Assembly: GCA_022661535.1 (NCBI GenBank)
Contig: JAKULF010000005.1
Location: 5,208,001 to 5,272,000 of the forward strand
Direction: 5' to 3'
DNA from: Eutypa lata
Taxonomy: Eukaryota; Ascomycota; Sordariomycetes; Xylariales; Diatrypaceae
Length of the DNA stretch: 64,000 bases
The notes under the pieces: generated by a model
Databases searched by the model: none
Told to the model about the DNA's origin: nothing
The model's input: only the letters and a program-made list of their open reading frames with translations
Program-made: the position numbers and the translations under genes
Part shown: in pieces, positions 1 to 14,494 of the stretch
Layout: every line of letters starts with the position of its first letter
Position numbering within the stretch: the stretch's first letter is position 1

Positions 1-2665
1 TCCAATAGATGATGATGGGAGCACACCTCGTATCTGGAAGAGGGAACAACTAAGAAAATGGGCAATAAAGATATCAGGTATCTAAGTGCACGTGGGTAGG
101 AATGATAAGATTGATCTTCTATCAAAACTAGGCCTTCCTACCTGCCTAAGATACATAGCCCAGATAGACAGGATGAAGGAGCGATGGGTCGTTGCTACAC
201 ACACATGCATGCATATATGTCAATGTAAGTACTTAGAGGTAGATAAGTAACTTAGATATTGCGTACAAAGGGAAGTCGCAATTACAAAGGACATGGAATT
301 CTAGGGATTCCCGTCCTGTAACACTGGGAACTCTCGTACCTACCTAAGTTAATGTTCTATGTTATCGTTGGGTGGTCCGTCCGCTCTGTTCCTACGTACA
401 TATTGCTGCGGTTCTCCCTTCTTTTCCTCCCTTCACTTATGTGTGTGCTTGCCCGTCTATCCACCCAGTGGAGGCACCGCAACCGGCATTCGGGTTGGCG
501 ACGCATTGTGATATTATCTTCTGGGATATCGTTGGCTATACTGTCTCATGCCTACCTACCTAGGTAGGCACTATACCCACCAATGCTATTGCCAGCGCAT
601 TAGTTTAACTTAGTAGTGAAGTAGCTACTATGTATGCCCTTACCCATTCTTTTCGGCGAGAACTGTTCGATAAGGAAGTCTGCAGGTACCCGAGAGCTAA
701 TTCACACATACATTACCTACAACCTGAGAAACATTTCCCCCCCTCTCTTATATTTTATTCGTTAGCTAAGCTAGTCTATTATGACATGGTGGGAGGGGGA
801 GAAAAAAGAAAGAGAAACCCAACTACTTAGGTAGGGTACCTGGCAAGCCCTGACATCTTCGTAGTGTATGCATGTGTTGATCCTTTTCCTAGTGAGGCTC
901 ATGTGCAGGTCCGCCCCCTTGTTCAACTACAGCTGTCACCCATATTTGAGAAATAGATGTGCGGATGAGGAATAGCGCGATTTGTTTTTCGTTGGAGATT
1001 GGTGTATAAGGTTGCGTTGAAGAGGTGGAAATTGCCAATAGGAGATAGTGTGGCTGGTTGTGATATGTAGGTATGTATGCAGGTAAGTGGATGTGATGAA
1101 AGTTGGGCCATTTTCATAACCAGCCTCTCATTGGGAAGTTGAAGGGTGGGGGCAACAAGTAAGTAGCTACTATTCATTATACTTACTTAAATACACTTGA
1201 GGGAGAGAGCCTTGGGATTTCTTAATATTGCAACACCAAAGGAGAATGCCATTGGTAGTTGATAAACTTGCATTGCCAAGCTGGGAGTAGGTAACAACCG
1301 CGACACGGGAAATCTAGAAAAAGACACCCTCGTTTATCCTCTATGTCGCAACTAGATACTGTAGATAGATGAGTTAGGAAAGAGGTGTTTTGTTAATAAA
1401 CAAGATTGGAAGAACATGTAGGGTGTGCATGCGCAGTAGATGAAAGATAAAGGACACAACTAAGTAAGAAGTACCTTATATGCAAAATATATTAAGCCTC
1501 AACGTTCGGACTCTACATATGTACCTAGGTACAATACATGTAGGTGCTCAAAGCATCCCGATAACAGAAAGTTTATACCCGATCGATTCGGCTCGTCACA
1601 TTAGTAATTGCTACGGAAATAAGCTTAATATTTAATTATCACGAAAACACATCTGCACCTGTCATCCCATATAGCAGGCAGATAAGACCCTAAAGTTATC
1701 CATCCACGCACAATTCCGAAGTCGGATATTTGTTTAGAACCAAACCTTCGTTCGACTCAGAGCAGAGGCGATATGCATTTAGTCATTGAAATTTCGACTT
1801 GTTTATTATAGTTACATGACGTCAAGACTGTGAATTAATATATCTTCATTTGATGAAGAGCGTCACAGCTTGTATATAATCATGACAAGAGTGTCAACGG
1901 AGAGAAGCGTTGGATTGAAAAGCCGTTAGGCGAAATATCTATACACTCGAAATAAACAAAAAGCAATAAAAACTAAACAGTGAAAATCAAACGGACTGAT
2001 GTGTATCAATCTGGAGCGCGTGATAACCTTCTCTCGTTTGCCCGCTCAACCGTCATTCCCAGTCTGTCCCTGCCCCCCCTTTGCCGTCCTGCGAGCTCGA
2101 TTACATACGAGGAAAAGTCGACGAGTTGCAAATCAATAAATCACAGCAAGGAAAGAGACAATAAAGGAAAAAATAAGAATAAATGGAAAGCGCAATAGCT
2201 AGAACAAGGTATCTGACAGGAACGACGAGAAATGAAGAGATCCGCATAATACGACGACAGCATTAAACACAAATAAGGTCGCCGTAGCTAACAGGACAGA
2301 GAGGAAGAGAAATCTCGCTCATGGACCAGCCAACCATTTCTGCATCAAAAACATTAGGTTGCGCTATGTACCGCGCTCTTGTAATCCCTCCCCTTCACCA
2401 GTTCATTGAGAGCCTAGTTGCCATTCCAGCCTCCCGATTACCAGTGACCCTTGATGCAGATAGACGTTGGATGCAAACACATAAACGCAAAAAGGAAAAT
2501 TAGAAATTGAACTCCCCATTCAACCCCTTCGCGCCAGTCCATACCGAACAACCAGGAGAAATAATGGACACGAACGACGAGGTATATGCGAAGGAACCCC
2601 CACCGCCGCCGGATTAAGGAAAAAGTAGACACAAAGAAAATCGTGCATGTCGTTACGAATTAATT
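1..2665. other. Intergenic, no gene recognised
   Basis: Only short ORFs in all frames, none with a recognisable domain or a convincing splice pattern. The stretch is rich in TACC/GGTA-type words, including palindromic CCTACCTAGGTAGG-like sites near 551-568 and 1521-1532. The last few hundred bases are likely to include the 3' UTR of the transcription-factor gene that ends at 2666 on the minus strand. Confidence 0.5.
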
Positions 2666-5361
2666 TTAGTACACACTCTCCTCATCAGCCCCTTGTGAGA
2701 TCATCGAGGGCGTCGAGACGTTGGATGATGCTTCAACATCGTCTACGTAGCCCATGAGGGCTTGAGAGTGAAGTCGGAATGCTTCTCCCATGAGTCGTGT
2801 AATGCTGTAGACAGTTGTTAGCCATTATATCCTAAATTGTGAACGAGAAATCAGAGCACTTACCCCCATACGACCACCTCATCCAGCATAGACCCCCACA
2901 GGTGGGCTACCGTCGCACTCAGTTGCTGAGATCCAAGAGAACCTTCCGATTCCTTCTCAAAAAGCATCCGTACCTTATGGTACATGGCCATCTCCTCCTC
3001 AGAAGCAGGTTCCTCGTCATGTTCCAGACGATACAGCCACAGGGTAAGAGTGATCATGAGATCCATACCGCAGAGAGGGTGCTCGATACTCCAGTTGGTG
3101 GGAGACGTTCGAGCAACCCAGCGGACGCCCTGGCGGACGGCGGTTTCAATGCAATTGTAACACTCCTGGATCACCTTAATCATCTCGCTAGAGCGCTTGA
3201 CCCGATCACGTGCGTTCGACATGGCGGCTGCGACTTCATAATGATCATGGTAGCGAAGGGCTTCCTGAACAGTCTTCAAGTCGACTTCCAAGCGAGCGCG
3301 CGCATTGCGGAACATGGCCTTGGCGTTGAAGATCAGGGGGTGATGACCGTCATGAGGAGCGCTGAGAGGGACGGAATCGACTTCAGGCTCGCAGAGCTCA
3401 AGAGATTTCTCCCACGTCTCTAGAGCGAGTCTTAGTTTGTACTCGGTCACAACGTCCTGTAGTGCTTCGGGGCTACGCTTGTGGTACCAGACTTCAAGGA
3501 ACAAGGCGTTGATCATAACACGTGACGCGAACGCGCTGTACTTCAATGTTTCTCCCTGGAAAAGGTTGTCATGAGCAGACATGAAAGTAACCGCAGGTGA
3601 GATTTTGAGATGTTCCTGCCAAGCTGCCTCGTTGGCGGCCTTGTAGTTCCACAGCGCCTCTGAGGATGGTAGCTGCAAATCCTCGAACTCGTTGAAGCTG
3701 ATGGCCGGCGTATGGTTGTAGGTCAAAGTCAACAAGCCAAAGAAGATATAAACGGCGTAGTACGTGCGTCGGCAACCCTCGTCCTCGACCCACTCCGCTC
3801 GCGTAGGCTGCACACCTTCACGGGCATCTTGCCGAAGTTTCAACTCGTAGCGGTTTCCGGCAACCATGTTGGCGAGAAGACTCTTGATAGAGCAGGACCA
3901 TTCTAGGCCCTTGGGATCACCACTCCAGCTGGCAAAGATCATATTTAGAAGCGAGCTTTGCATAGTCCACAAAGGGCACTTGCGCGAGCTGAAGTTCTCC
4001 TTGTTTTGCAAAAACTGACTCACGAGGACCTTACTCCCGATGTGAAGCATGTAAGCCTGGTCTTGGTCAAAGGCATACAGGGCGCCGATCGATAGGACGG
4101 ACATCAGGAGAGACGGTGACACCTCAGTGACCTTAAACGACGATGGGTGCAAGAAAGGAAGATGGTGATGGAAGAGCCCAAAGTAGGTGGCAAGATACCG
4201 ATTCAACGAGCCTAGGTTTGGAACACGGAATCCTTCCGGAATGGCGTGTTCGGTATCCTGAGCTCGAATGTTATCAAGGATCATGTTCCGCTCATCATCG
4301 CTCTGTACCTGAGGAGCTTTGAAGCCAGCAGATGCCTGCGGTGGGTTAGCGGAAGAACAAATAGTAGAGGATATGCGTGGGATATTGGACGCCGCTAGGC
4401 CATGACCAGGAGGGACGAAAGATTTAGCCACAGCCTGCGATGTGGGCGCATTGCCGCTGGGATTTCCAACAACAAAGGATGGCAAGGGGTTGAGGCGGAC
4501 CTGGGTAGCACTCACACTAGCGAAGGACTGAGACTCGAAGGCACCAGAGGTACTCGATGTCATGGACTGAGGCTTGGACTCCACCGAATGCGCCATGTAT
4601 GTATCCCAGGGAACATTCTGCGGCACAGGAACAGCGCTGGGAGGATATGAGACTGCGGGATCCATCAACGGGGCGCCATTGGGAGTATACGGCATAGTCG
4701 GACTTGGTTCATAAGGACTTCCGTTGTCTCGCGCTGCAGCGGTTGCTTTGTGGTGAAGATCAGCAACTAACATGGCTGCAGTTTCCACGTCGAACACTCC
4801 TTCACTACTGGCTTCGATCTGCTCACTAAGACCCGAAGTATCAATAGCAAGGCCTGACTTAGAAGGACCAACATTCCGTGATTTAGGGCCTGCACGGCGC
4901 TTTCCGTCGCTATGTAGAGGGACACCTCCATCCTTAGCATGGACAGTTCGGTCATGGCGGAGAAGCAGGTCGCGTCGCACGAACGTACTCCGACATTTCA
5001 TGCATTTGAAGGGTCGCTCCTTGGTATCTACGTGGTCAAAGTTAGCTAGATGTCATCCATGCGGTTACACAAATTGATGTGCGATGGAGAAATAAATCGG
5101 TGAGGGGTAAATGTATTCTACATCGAAGGTGATTCGCGTTTTGTTTACGATAATAGGTGAAGAGGGGTTGTAGCAATCTAGGGAGCAACGGACACGACTG
5201 GAAAACTTACGAGATCTTTCATGGCGAGAGCGATGTTCACTTCGGCTGAATGCTCTATTGCAAAACTGGCACTTATATTTCCGTTCTGGTGCAGCGACCG
5301 AGGTTTTCCGCGGTGTCGATGATGCGGACGCAGGAGGTACTGCAACGCTTGCGCCAGGCAT
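2666..5361 (-). CDS. C2H2 zinc-finger transcription factor with fungal-specific regulatory domain
   Basis: Predicted nuclear DNA-binding regulator of 817 aa in three exons: 5361-5211, 5027-2864 and 2804-2666. Both introns (183 and 59 bp) are GT-AG and keep frame. Two tandem C2H2 fingers are visible: C31-C34-H47-H51 and C59-C62-H75-H80, joined by a TKERPF-type linker. The first intron splits the last histidine codon of finger 1, so splicing is needed to complete the finger. Residues about 90-300 are Ser/Pro-rich and low complexity. From about 325 to 590 lies a fungal-trans (PF04082-type) region that begins near LNRYLATYFG and contains FLHPSSF. The last exon adds a short acidic tail. Neighbours give no hint of target genes. 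The combination of N-terminal C2H2 pair and fungal-trans domain is common in ascomycetes; I do not recognise the exact orthologue. The start at 5361 is the first ATG upstream of finger 1 in frame. Confidence 0.88.
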
Positions 5362-6300
5362 CTTGTTGTTGTGGGGTTGTAAAGTTTGCTTCTTTTTCTC
5401 AAAGGGAGCTCTGTGGATAATTGTCGATCGTGTTGTCGGTCTCTTAACAAGGTCTGCACTTGCACTGCGATGTCTGCGTCGTCTGTGTCGTCTTCTGCTT
5501 CACTCTCCGTAGTCTCCTCCTCGGCGGTCCCGTTGGGGTTTCTGCGCCAGTTACGAATTAGAATTGGTAATTGTTTGCACAGCGACTTCAGTTGAGGTCG
5601 TGCAAGTAAGTATGCAGTAGTATAACTAATGATTATCCTACTCACAAAGCGTGTCCTCTTGACAGAATGCGATGTAGCTGGGCATTGGATTCGATATGGG
5701 AAGCATTAAATGAACTGAATGAATAGGTAAGTGGCCTCAGCCGATAATTAAAACAAACTCTATACCAATACGAGGTACTAGAGTGAAAAGGCGATCCGTC
5801 CTTATTAAAGCGACGGCGCGGGAAGATGGGCTATCTAAATAATTTGATGGATGGATTATGATGTTGAATCCAGAGGCGGGGTGAATGGATGGAAAGTCAG
5901 ATAGAATATTTGAAAACGAAAGTTCAGGAGGGGGGAGGGGGGAGTGCGGGCTCTTGAGAAGCGGGCGGCCGTGAGCGACTTGGGGTGCGGTGCCAATGCG
6001 TGTGTGGTGCAGCAGCTTCCACTCTCTCTCTCTCTTGCGCGTGTGGTGTGTGGTGTGTATGGTGTGTGGTGTGTACAAGGTGCAAGGTGCAAGGTGCGAA
6101 GGTGCAAGGGACAGGACAGGACAGGAGAACAGCTTTGGCTCGTTAACCACCCGGCATTAGCGGGCGCAAAGTGGTCAAATTGGGGCTGGAAAGAGGGGCA
6201 AGCTCCTGTGTGGTTAAGTACGTTTGGTAGGCAGGGTATGGGAGGGGGGACCTTAAATCAAAACCACGATCGGGAGGGAATGTAACGATCCTGGTATCTT
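5362..6300. promoter_or_regulatory. Upstream region of the C2H2 factor gene
   Basis: Probable promoter and 5' UTR of the minus-strand transcription-factor gene. Read on the gene's strand it has CA-rich and CT-rich simple sequence (6000-6120: repeated GTGTGGT and GTGCAAG words on the plus strand). ORFs of 137 and 155 codons overlap here on the minus strand, but they look like low-complexity translations without domains. No defined operator can be named. Confidence 0.35.
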
Positions 6301-9300
6301 CCTATCACCGAATGCTGTTGACTCACCTTGTTATTCGCTATGACAATACTTCTTGGCTCAAGAGTGTAATGTTCATATGTGGCCTATGGATGATGTGTTG
6401 AGTTGGTGGGTTACGGGTTAGTTAGCATTAGGTAGCTAGTGTAGTCTGGTGTTAGCATAAATGTGGGGGATTGGTTTATGACCTTTCAACTGGGCAACCA
6501 GTGTACAGTGCAGGAAACTTTTCGGGAACGCCTTAGCTCTAATTCAATAATAGACCACATGTGTATTCGTAGTTGCTTGGTTACAATCGAATTGGATTGG
6601 ATGATGACAACAACAGTATCTTTACTACTAGTCTCTCTGCTGCAAATATAACTGTGACGGCCCACATAACAAGTGGTAACTTGGGTAACTGCTCCATTGT
6701 CGCTACGATTCTTATATAATAAGCCCAAGGTGGGCTAATAGCAGTAATAATTGAATGAGACTGGTGCCACGTTTAATCTTTCGTACTTACCGTCTTGGTT
6801 TTCTCTTCTCGTGTAAATATTTATTCTATTAATTTACTTCTCTACCTATGTCGTCAGAGTACGTAGGTATATATCTTTGCTTGTGTAGGTTCTATTGGAC
6901 TCTTGAAGCCCATAATACAAACAAGAGCGCCAACGTCAACCATTTCTTGAGCAACGTTTTATGGGTATTATTACTGACAAATGACCAGCTAGTGGGGTTG
7001 AAGACGAATCCGTCATTGATTAATGCGAGCTTGTTGACCCCTCAGGCCCCTCATTTACAGCTGCATATACATACATATGCCTATGTTTCTGGTCACGACG
7101 TCGAGCTACATGCAGACAGCTATCACCGATATAGGGAGTAAAGCAGCCTATAGACTGAGACTGCGTGGTTCGGTTCACCTTCTCTTTAACCTCATGACCT
7201 TATTCTTCTATACGTAAGCTCAGAGTTGCCTGGGCAGGTTCATATGCAACAATTGGCCAGATATGTTTAGTAAAGCATCATCAATTGCCAATAATGTAGG
7301 GCCCTGTGACCGTAACACTATGTAGGTGATATAACTGGATGGTCCCAAAATAGCCACAAATTGCGATTTGCTCTATAAGTGTCTAGTTATATAAAAGCTA
7401 GAAAACGAATAGTATGTTGTGTTAAAAACCTACCAAAGGCAAAGCGATGAGGTACCTACCTACCTACCTAGGTACTTATTTACTTAATCAATGTCATCTT
7501 AAACTTGCGAATCGCGTTTAAACGTGATACCAACAACTACTGTGTTCATGGTTCACCGCACCGAGTTGATCTTGGCCCTTTCCTTCACTTTTTCCTCCCT
7601 AATGATGGTGGGGTTTAGATTCAAGATCCCGTTTGTATGTACCTAGGTAATCCCTAGATACTGGGTCGTTTAGGGAACGCGTGTAAGACTAATGGACAGA
7701 TGCACGAACTCCCTATTCTGCACACAGTGAGAAGAATATCTCCGGTGTACAGTGTGTGGCATATTCAATTGACATACTTTGGAGAAAGTATACTGTGCAC
7801 AATCAATGTAATTTCCCCATTCTGTCAAGCATATCTCACCTATCATATCAGATGGGATCTATCGCATGTTCCTCTCAAAATTTAACTAACCCCTACCTAT
7901 AAATGAGGTAGGATCAGGAATTGGTCCTGGCTTTGTGCTATCTGTTCAAAGAGATTGCAACTTTGAAAATTTTCAAATCCTGCTATTTACGGAATAGTTA
8001 AACATCCTTAAAAATTGTTCGTAAAAGAATTGTACTCCGGGTCTTAACTATGTTTTTCTTAAATTAAAAACCTAGGTTCACCACGTCGACGCAAATCCCA
8101 TTTAAGCCCTGTCGTCCCACAACGCTATGTGCGGGAGCCAGATTCCGGTGTCCCTAAATTCCTCGAAAGTGGGCTGGCTCCTATCATTGGCACTGCCGTT
8201 CAAGACGCCTGGACGCCTCACCTGCGATTCAAATATCAGCTGGTCGTACGGAGTATTAAAAGGAAGTTTAAAAGCACTTCTTTTGCTACCTAGTTATATT
8301 GGTTTATCTGCAACGACTGCGTCTCGAATTTATCTCCTACTTTGCTAATTAAGATGATGTCTTGATACTTGGACCTCGAAGTTGCTGGAATCTACGCAAC
8401 CATTACTGTTACAAACCACCGTACCATTCTCAAGTTGGGAAATAGTGCGCTAAACATAGTTAATGGTTTTTGGAATCCAAGGAGAAACCAGTGGAGTAAC
8501 TAAAACTCCATGACCGATTTCGAAGTTATCTGATCTAGCGGTAGGCCGATATAACCTTGTCCGAGATGCCGAGGAGCCCTTCCCCCGCCGGGATAGATCA
8601 AGTGTTCCCTTCCACCGCCATCTGTTGTGAATGAAGTTCTTCGCTTCGCGCTTCGCGATGCCCAAACCCGATGAAATATCGGTCAGCCATGCTCGTCTTC
8701 GCTAGGTAGGTATGCATGCCAACACATTGTCGTTGATGGGTATTGCGAAGGCGGTGTCGTGATGGCGGTGTACTCTCTTATATGGGGTCCACGGCCATCT
8801 AACCCAAGAAAAGTTGGGTGGCCGGTATTCCAGAAGCGACTGGCCGACAGGCTGACATGTTGACAAGGGTGAAATGGATCTCAAGGAAACGAGGCTGTAG
8901 ATTTCCGGGTCTCTTCCGGATTACTCCATGTCTTCTGCGCTAGGCCCGATTCAAAGCAGTGTCGTTCCTAATTTGGTTTATTAATATCCGCTTAATCATA
9001 ACAGGGATCCGCTACTTCTCCTCGAATCTCAAGCTTATGTATGCAATCGTGGCAGTACGTAATTGATTACTGACATATTCGGTGGCTGGGGGTTTGATTC
9101 GAAAAGTTGCGGTTGTAAAATATGTGAAATGTTATCGCAAAGCCCGGCGTCGTTATCGTGACAGTCACATCTGAGCAATGAGCTGCAGTTGTTTGGAGGC
9201 TAAATAAAGCAGGGGCAATCATTTATCATTCGCAGATGATTGGCGTCCTGCAGTCCCAATGGTTCGGGAACGGGTAGCCTCCTTAACGCCATTCTTGTTT

Positions 9301-12300
9301 CCAACATTGAATACTAATCTACAGGTAGAGTAGGTACGCACTTTTGACTTGCTCGCCACCTATAATGAATGAGTAGAAATATTACGCATACTGTCATGAC
9401 CGCGGAACTTTTCGAATATCCTATTAACTATACCTATAACAATAATAATCAGATGTTGAAGCTGATTCATGGCTGCCCATTGAATGAGATTCTGCAGACT
9501 AAAATGGATTCTCATCCTCCTGATTAGTAAGTTTTGGAGTAGCCCCTTTTCTATGTTTCCAGTTTTCGCCCTTCGAGGTCAGCAGCTTACATCATGTTCT
9601 GCCAGCCATAAAAATTAATTCATAACTTTACGTCAGATTGTCGATCGAGCGTCTGTGTCAGGAGTTGCGGGAATTACCGCATACCGAAAGTCTAGTACAT
9701 ACTAGACGATGCCGGGCCGCGCGGGTCCTGTTAAATCGTAGATGTTCGCTGGCCGGCCGATTTGCTATTACTACCTAGTCAGGTGGGCAACACCTATTTT
9801 TTGTTATTAATTGATATCAGGTACATCTCATTCCTGATAGGAACAATTTACGTTTAATTTCAGCTAGTCACAACCTCCGTGGATCTGTCATCAAATCCAG
9901 TTTGCGCAGAATGTTTTACATTAGGCGAAAGGCCATATAAATGGTTATCACGGTATTTGAGGTTTATCTATCTACATCGTAGACAGTGTGTCCATAACTC
10001 CGGCAGCCTTGACGACTAGATACTCCATACATCATGTGCGAACCTTTGTTTGCACCCACTATTAATAGGAGCAGATATTCATAATTTCACTGTTTGTACA
10101 TAGCTATCGGTTGTTGTATTACATAGTATATTTGTGTTGCTGACTATTTGCAATGGAGCAGACTGGCAGACTGCATTGGCGCTCTCAAACGAGGCTCAAA
10201 ACAGTCATTTCATATTTCGAAAATAATGCAACAAAAGGAAACATCACGACTAGTCGTAGGGTGAGCCTGATACCATGTCATATATTTTTTTATCGTTGCT
10301 ACCACAAGCTGGCATACCATTGTGAGACTGGTTTGATATGCGCACCTGTACTCTTTAGGGGCAGCTAGAGAGTGTAAATGGTATGATAAGTGGTAGAGAA
10401 TCTTGTGAGACATGCATATGTACATACGAGGAGATACGTACATATGATTGATTGACATGCAATCGCCATGCCGGATCAAGACGATCATCTACAGACTTAT
10501 GATGGAAATATTCCAGAACCCAAGGCGTGGGGGTCCAATATTTGAGTTTGCGGCTGATGCAGATTTACTAAGAAATAGAACCGCGCTGCTGAGAAAACGT
10601 TCAATCGCTTGGCATTTTCTGCTTACATACTACTTGCGTAGGTTATCTGCGTCTTTCTCATCCAGCGAAATGGGACTGATGCGACCATCCCGAATTAGAA
10701 GGTCGCGCGGCCTTGCAAGGATGAGGGATACAGAACGCATGGCAGGAATGCTAGCTCCATGAGCGGGTGGTTGCTCACATGTATGATGTACCGGATGTAG
10801 GTGCTAGAGATGCGAACTCCTTTCCCGATTACTGAGTCTCTCTTCAAGGACGAGTCCTTACGAAGTACTCCACCATGTTTCCGTGCCGTCCTTCTCTAGA
10901 AGTCTTCTAGATGCTGTATGTAATAGACATTGTCAGATTGTGGACCCGGACAAGGCCTCACATCATGCACTAGAGCTACCATGGCGACAATCGGTGAAGC
11001 ATAAATTGAGCAGTTAGGGATATCCGCGATCTTGTGGGGTGGGTTGAATGAACGGCCCTGCTCGTCAAATTGGAACCAGGGGGCTGGCCGATTAAGAGGT
11101 TCTCGATGTTTTCTAGGGATTCGTCCCCCGGCGCGGAAACTGTCCGGCATACGATCAGACAAGGCGCTATTTAAAAGCTAATTATCGGCACCGTCTGGTT
11201 TGACAGCGGGGAAATTCTCAGACTTTCGTGATGTGCTAGGCGGATTCTGGGCTGATTCCTCTTCTGATGGTGTGGAAACCACATCGTTCGAGTTCCAGGG
11301 GCATGTCGCTTACTGGGTTATACAAGTAACTAGATGGCCGACACTTTTAAACCAACTATTGTAGAATATTTTGCGACTGATCCCTCTTATTAACCGGGCT
11401 ATCCAAGAGCCCATTTCTCGTAAACAAAACAAGGTCATATTACAGATGGACGTAGGAAACTACCTTATCACTTAACTACCTACCTATCTCTTTAACTGCC
11501 TGTGTAGTCAGTTTGCCGGTTGTGGTGGTGTGTGTTCCCAAATATTGACCCCCTGACAACCCCGCCTAAGGGTTTTCACGTGCGTAGATGCAGGCTTTGT
11601 TGAAATGGTCTTCACCGATTTACCATTGAAGCAACGGTTCACCGGTCCCCACTAGAAGCCAGAGGGGCGGTTCGTGGGGAACGCGATCAACTCAGGCACA
11701 ATCCGGACTCGGGAAAACAATATTTTCTAGGCGTCCGGGACAGCGAACAACACCTCTAATAAAGATCAAGAACACTTATAGCCTGCTCCATTCTAAATAG
11801 GTTTCCAGGCAACTCATGATATAATAAGTATTGCTTCAGCTATAATAGATTATTTAGCTTCGGCACCGGAACCATGTAGCATTAGCAGCCATAGGCTCAG
11901 CCGGCATAATACCGTAACAGTCTCGGCTATTTAGGAGGTTCACCTCTCTGGCTAGTCTTTATTCGACACCCAGACATAGTACGGTCTCTAAATGGCAAAT
12001 ATGTAGAGCGCATGGTTTGGGAAAAGAGGTTGCTCGCATAGATGTTAACCTGCCTTACGGAAAGTACTCGAGTTTAGATCGATTGATATGCTGCATCGTG
12101 GATCCTGGTTATCATCGCACGACGTGCCTTTTCCGTAGATACAATGGGAGAGATCCGGCAGCGGCCAAGCAACTGATGACAAACTAATTCGTAAGTCGAA
12201 AACTAGGTCATATGTAGCATGTTCATACACGGTTCAATATGTCTTGTTTAGGCGCGGTCGTCAATGAGGAAGATGGCTTAACCATATCATTATCCTGGGC

Positions 12301-13900
12301 TTCCCCAACTCACAGTGATGATGTTATAGGAGAGATGACGTTGCATCGTGTTCTATCTTAACCGTAGAACGAAACGCATGCTATCGTAGCTGGGAGATCT
12401 AAAGCACTCGATTGACGGGTCAATGTCTCTTCCTTCTTTTGGCCGACGTCTGGTCTCGGTGGGTTGCGGTCGTTGAGGGATTAGGTAGTGTAGCAATGAA
12501 AGGCAGGGTCACAGCAACAAATCCAACTCGGGCTTTATCCTCCAACCTTATGGATTACGTAGTATTTCTTTGTTATCTTAGCTTCTCGCTAGGCAATAGC
12601 TGCAAACAGTATAACTGGTGTTTCTACTAGACCTCGTCACCGAAGGCATTACTTACGTATGTAAGTATACACCGAAGGCTCAAAAGACAAGATGGTGACT
12701 CGTTACGTGCTATAAGTGGCACGTGGCTTGCAAGCTGCGATCTACTGCAAGATCGGAAATGCTGTCATTCAGCCCATACCTACCGCTTGGTGCCCTCGAG
12801 AGTCCGTGATGTCCTACTCGCATACAAAGTGCATAGATAATAGTAATTCTCATGCGTCCATCAGCCAGTGGGTGATTGAGATGAGTGGTGGTGACTTGCA
12901 GAACGAGAACGGATCCCGCCATCCACGTTTGAAGGAGGGCCGGCACTAGTGCTGGTAGATTTTAGTGTTATACCTCGTGCGCCACCTGTACTATAGGTAT
13001 CCTACCTATACTGAGTAAGGTATGTATGTATTATTGTACATAGTTAGGTGGACAGAGGTAGGTAATTATTAGTTATCCCAGTGTTCGGCCCAAGAAGAAA
13101 AAGAAAAGGCACGGGCAACACCCTAAAAAAGAGAAAGAGGGGTTTTCCTGCACATACTAAGCGATTTTGTCGCGACCATCGAGCTACCTAACACATACTT
13201 ACCCGCTACTATCTACGGAACAGAAACATTCCTTCCTGCAACCAACTTTAAAGGTTAGAAATAAGTTCAAGTCGGTTTTCAATCAATATATATTTCCGTG
13301 AGGCAATCAATCAAAAGCGATCCTTGGTGCCGACAGCCTAGGGTCGGTTGTGCTGCCTAGGACTAGGCTTTGGTAGTACAGCACAAGAAAACAACAGGTC
13401 TCTTTCTTGTTCCAGCCCTCCTTCATTCACTGCTACCGTTCAGCCAGACCCCTCGGGTCGCAGAGTGGGTCAACTCTTTTTCTGACCAGCGAATTGCGGT
13501 GCTTGCCTCAAAAGTGCAGGTAGCGTAGCCTGCGTAGGCACAGTACTAATCAACCACTCAAATCGTTTCGAGCGACAATTCGAAATTCTTGTTAGGACTC
13601 ACGAGGCGGCCTTGTGAAGGAGGATTTGCTGAGGATTCAGTGGCCGCATTTCGATAAGCTGAAGCTGGGGAACACAAAGCGCATAAATACTAGGTACATA
13701 ACTACGTCTCATATCTCTCTGCATACATATGTATTCCATGTACCTACTACACCATCGTTGAATACATACACACCTAACGAGGTAGTTGCGACGCCCATTC
13801 ATTGGTTCCAGGTCTCAGGTCTCAGGTGCAAGTCGAAGTTAGAGAGGTAAGTATGTATATGTAATACTTACATGTATGTAGAAAGTTCATCGGGCTTTCA
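6301..13900. other. Gene-poor stretch of about 7.6 kb
   Basis: No ORF above about 105 codons, no domain, and no consistent exon chain on either strand. Base composition is ordinary, with no AT-rich RIP block, so this is either a long intergenic region or very decayed sequence. Small structures seen: a perfect 18-nt palindrome at 9690-9707 (GTCTAGTA, CA, TACTAGAC), TACC/GGTA tracts near 7451-7474 and 7638-7649, and scattered ATAC/TATG microsatellite-like stretches. Confidence 0.45.
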
Positions 13901-14036
13901 ATACTCTCCCTGATTATCCATTTACCCCTCGTAACTTTTTTTTCTTTTTTACCTTTCTGACACCAAAGACGCATCTGCCCGTTGAACTAACCTGGGACTA
14001 CCCACCCGCGCTACCCACCCACTAAACTACATACTT

Positions 14037-14067
<31 letters not shown>

Positions 14068-14494
14068 ACCATAACCACCACCCCTTATCGATTGAACTCG
14101 ACTAAGCAGCGGATGCGTCAATCTCACAAACCTCACCTTCAACCTCAAACTCCAATCCTCCTCTACACTCCCTCATACATTTCATCATCCTGCATAGCCA
14201 ATGTACTAACGTATTTCTTCCTAGTATATTTATTAAGCAGCCTTTTTTTTTTCTTCTTCCCTTCTCCTTTGAATCGGCGCACGATACCTAGAAATAGCTA
14301 CTATCACTCCTTCTTTTTCCCCTGTCATTCAGGGGTTCGTATTCATTGTTGTTGTCGTTCGTACATTTCGACTACCATCTTGTTCGGTGTTTTTTCCCCA
14401 GCTTATTACGGGTCATGACTTGATATTTATACGTGTACCTTGTCTTGACAGTAATAGACTGTACCCATTTCTAATACGCGCATTCGAACTCACG
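13901..14494 (+). promoter_or_regulatory. Pyrimidine-rich leader of the RasGEF gene
   Basis: The stretch before the RasGEF start is strongly C/T-rich, with runs of T at 13930-13950 and 14243-14252 and an ACC triplet tract at 14042-14060, as is common in fungal promoters and 5' UTRs. It contains upstream ATGs, including an ORF of 108 codons at 14092-14418, which if transcribed would act as an upstream ORF. A 5'-UTR intron could also be present. The exact transcription start cannot be seen. Confidence 0.35.

Noticed and set aside
2839..3423. ORF of 194 codons on the plus strand
   Set aside because: Antisense to the conserved regulatory domain of the C2H2 factor; no domain of its own.
5178..5645. 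ORF of 155 codons overlapping the first exon of the C2H2 factor
   Set aside because: Other frame on the same strand; the overlapping frame encodes a perfect zinc finger that splices into the second one.
9690..9707. Perfect 18-nt palindrome as an operator
   Set aside because: Isolated in a gene desert with no nearby gene; a single palindrome of this length is not enough to claim a binding site.
14092..14418. ORF of 108 codons before the RasGEF
   Set aside because: Low-complexity translation of a C/T-rich leader; kept only as a possible upstream ORF, not as a gene.
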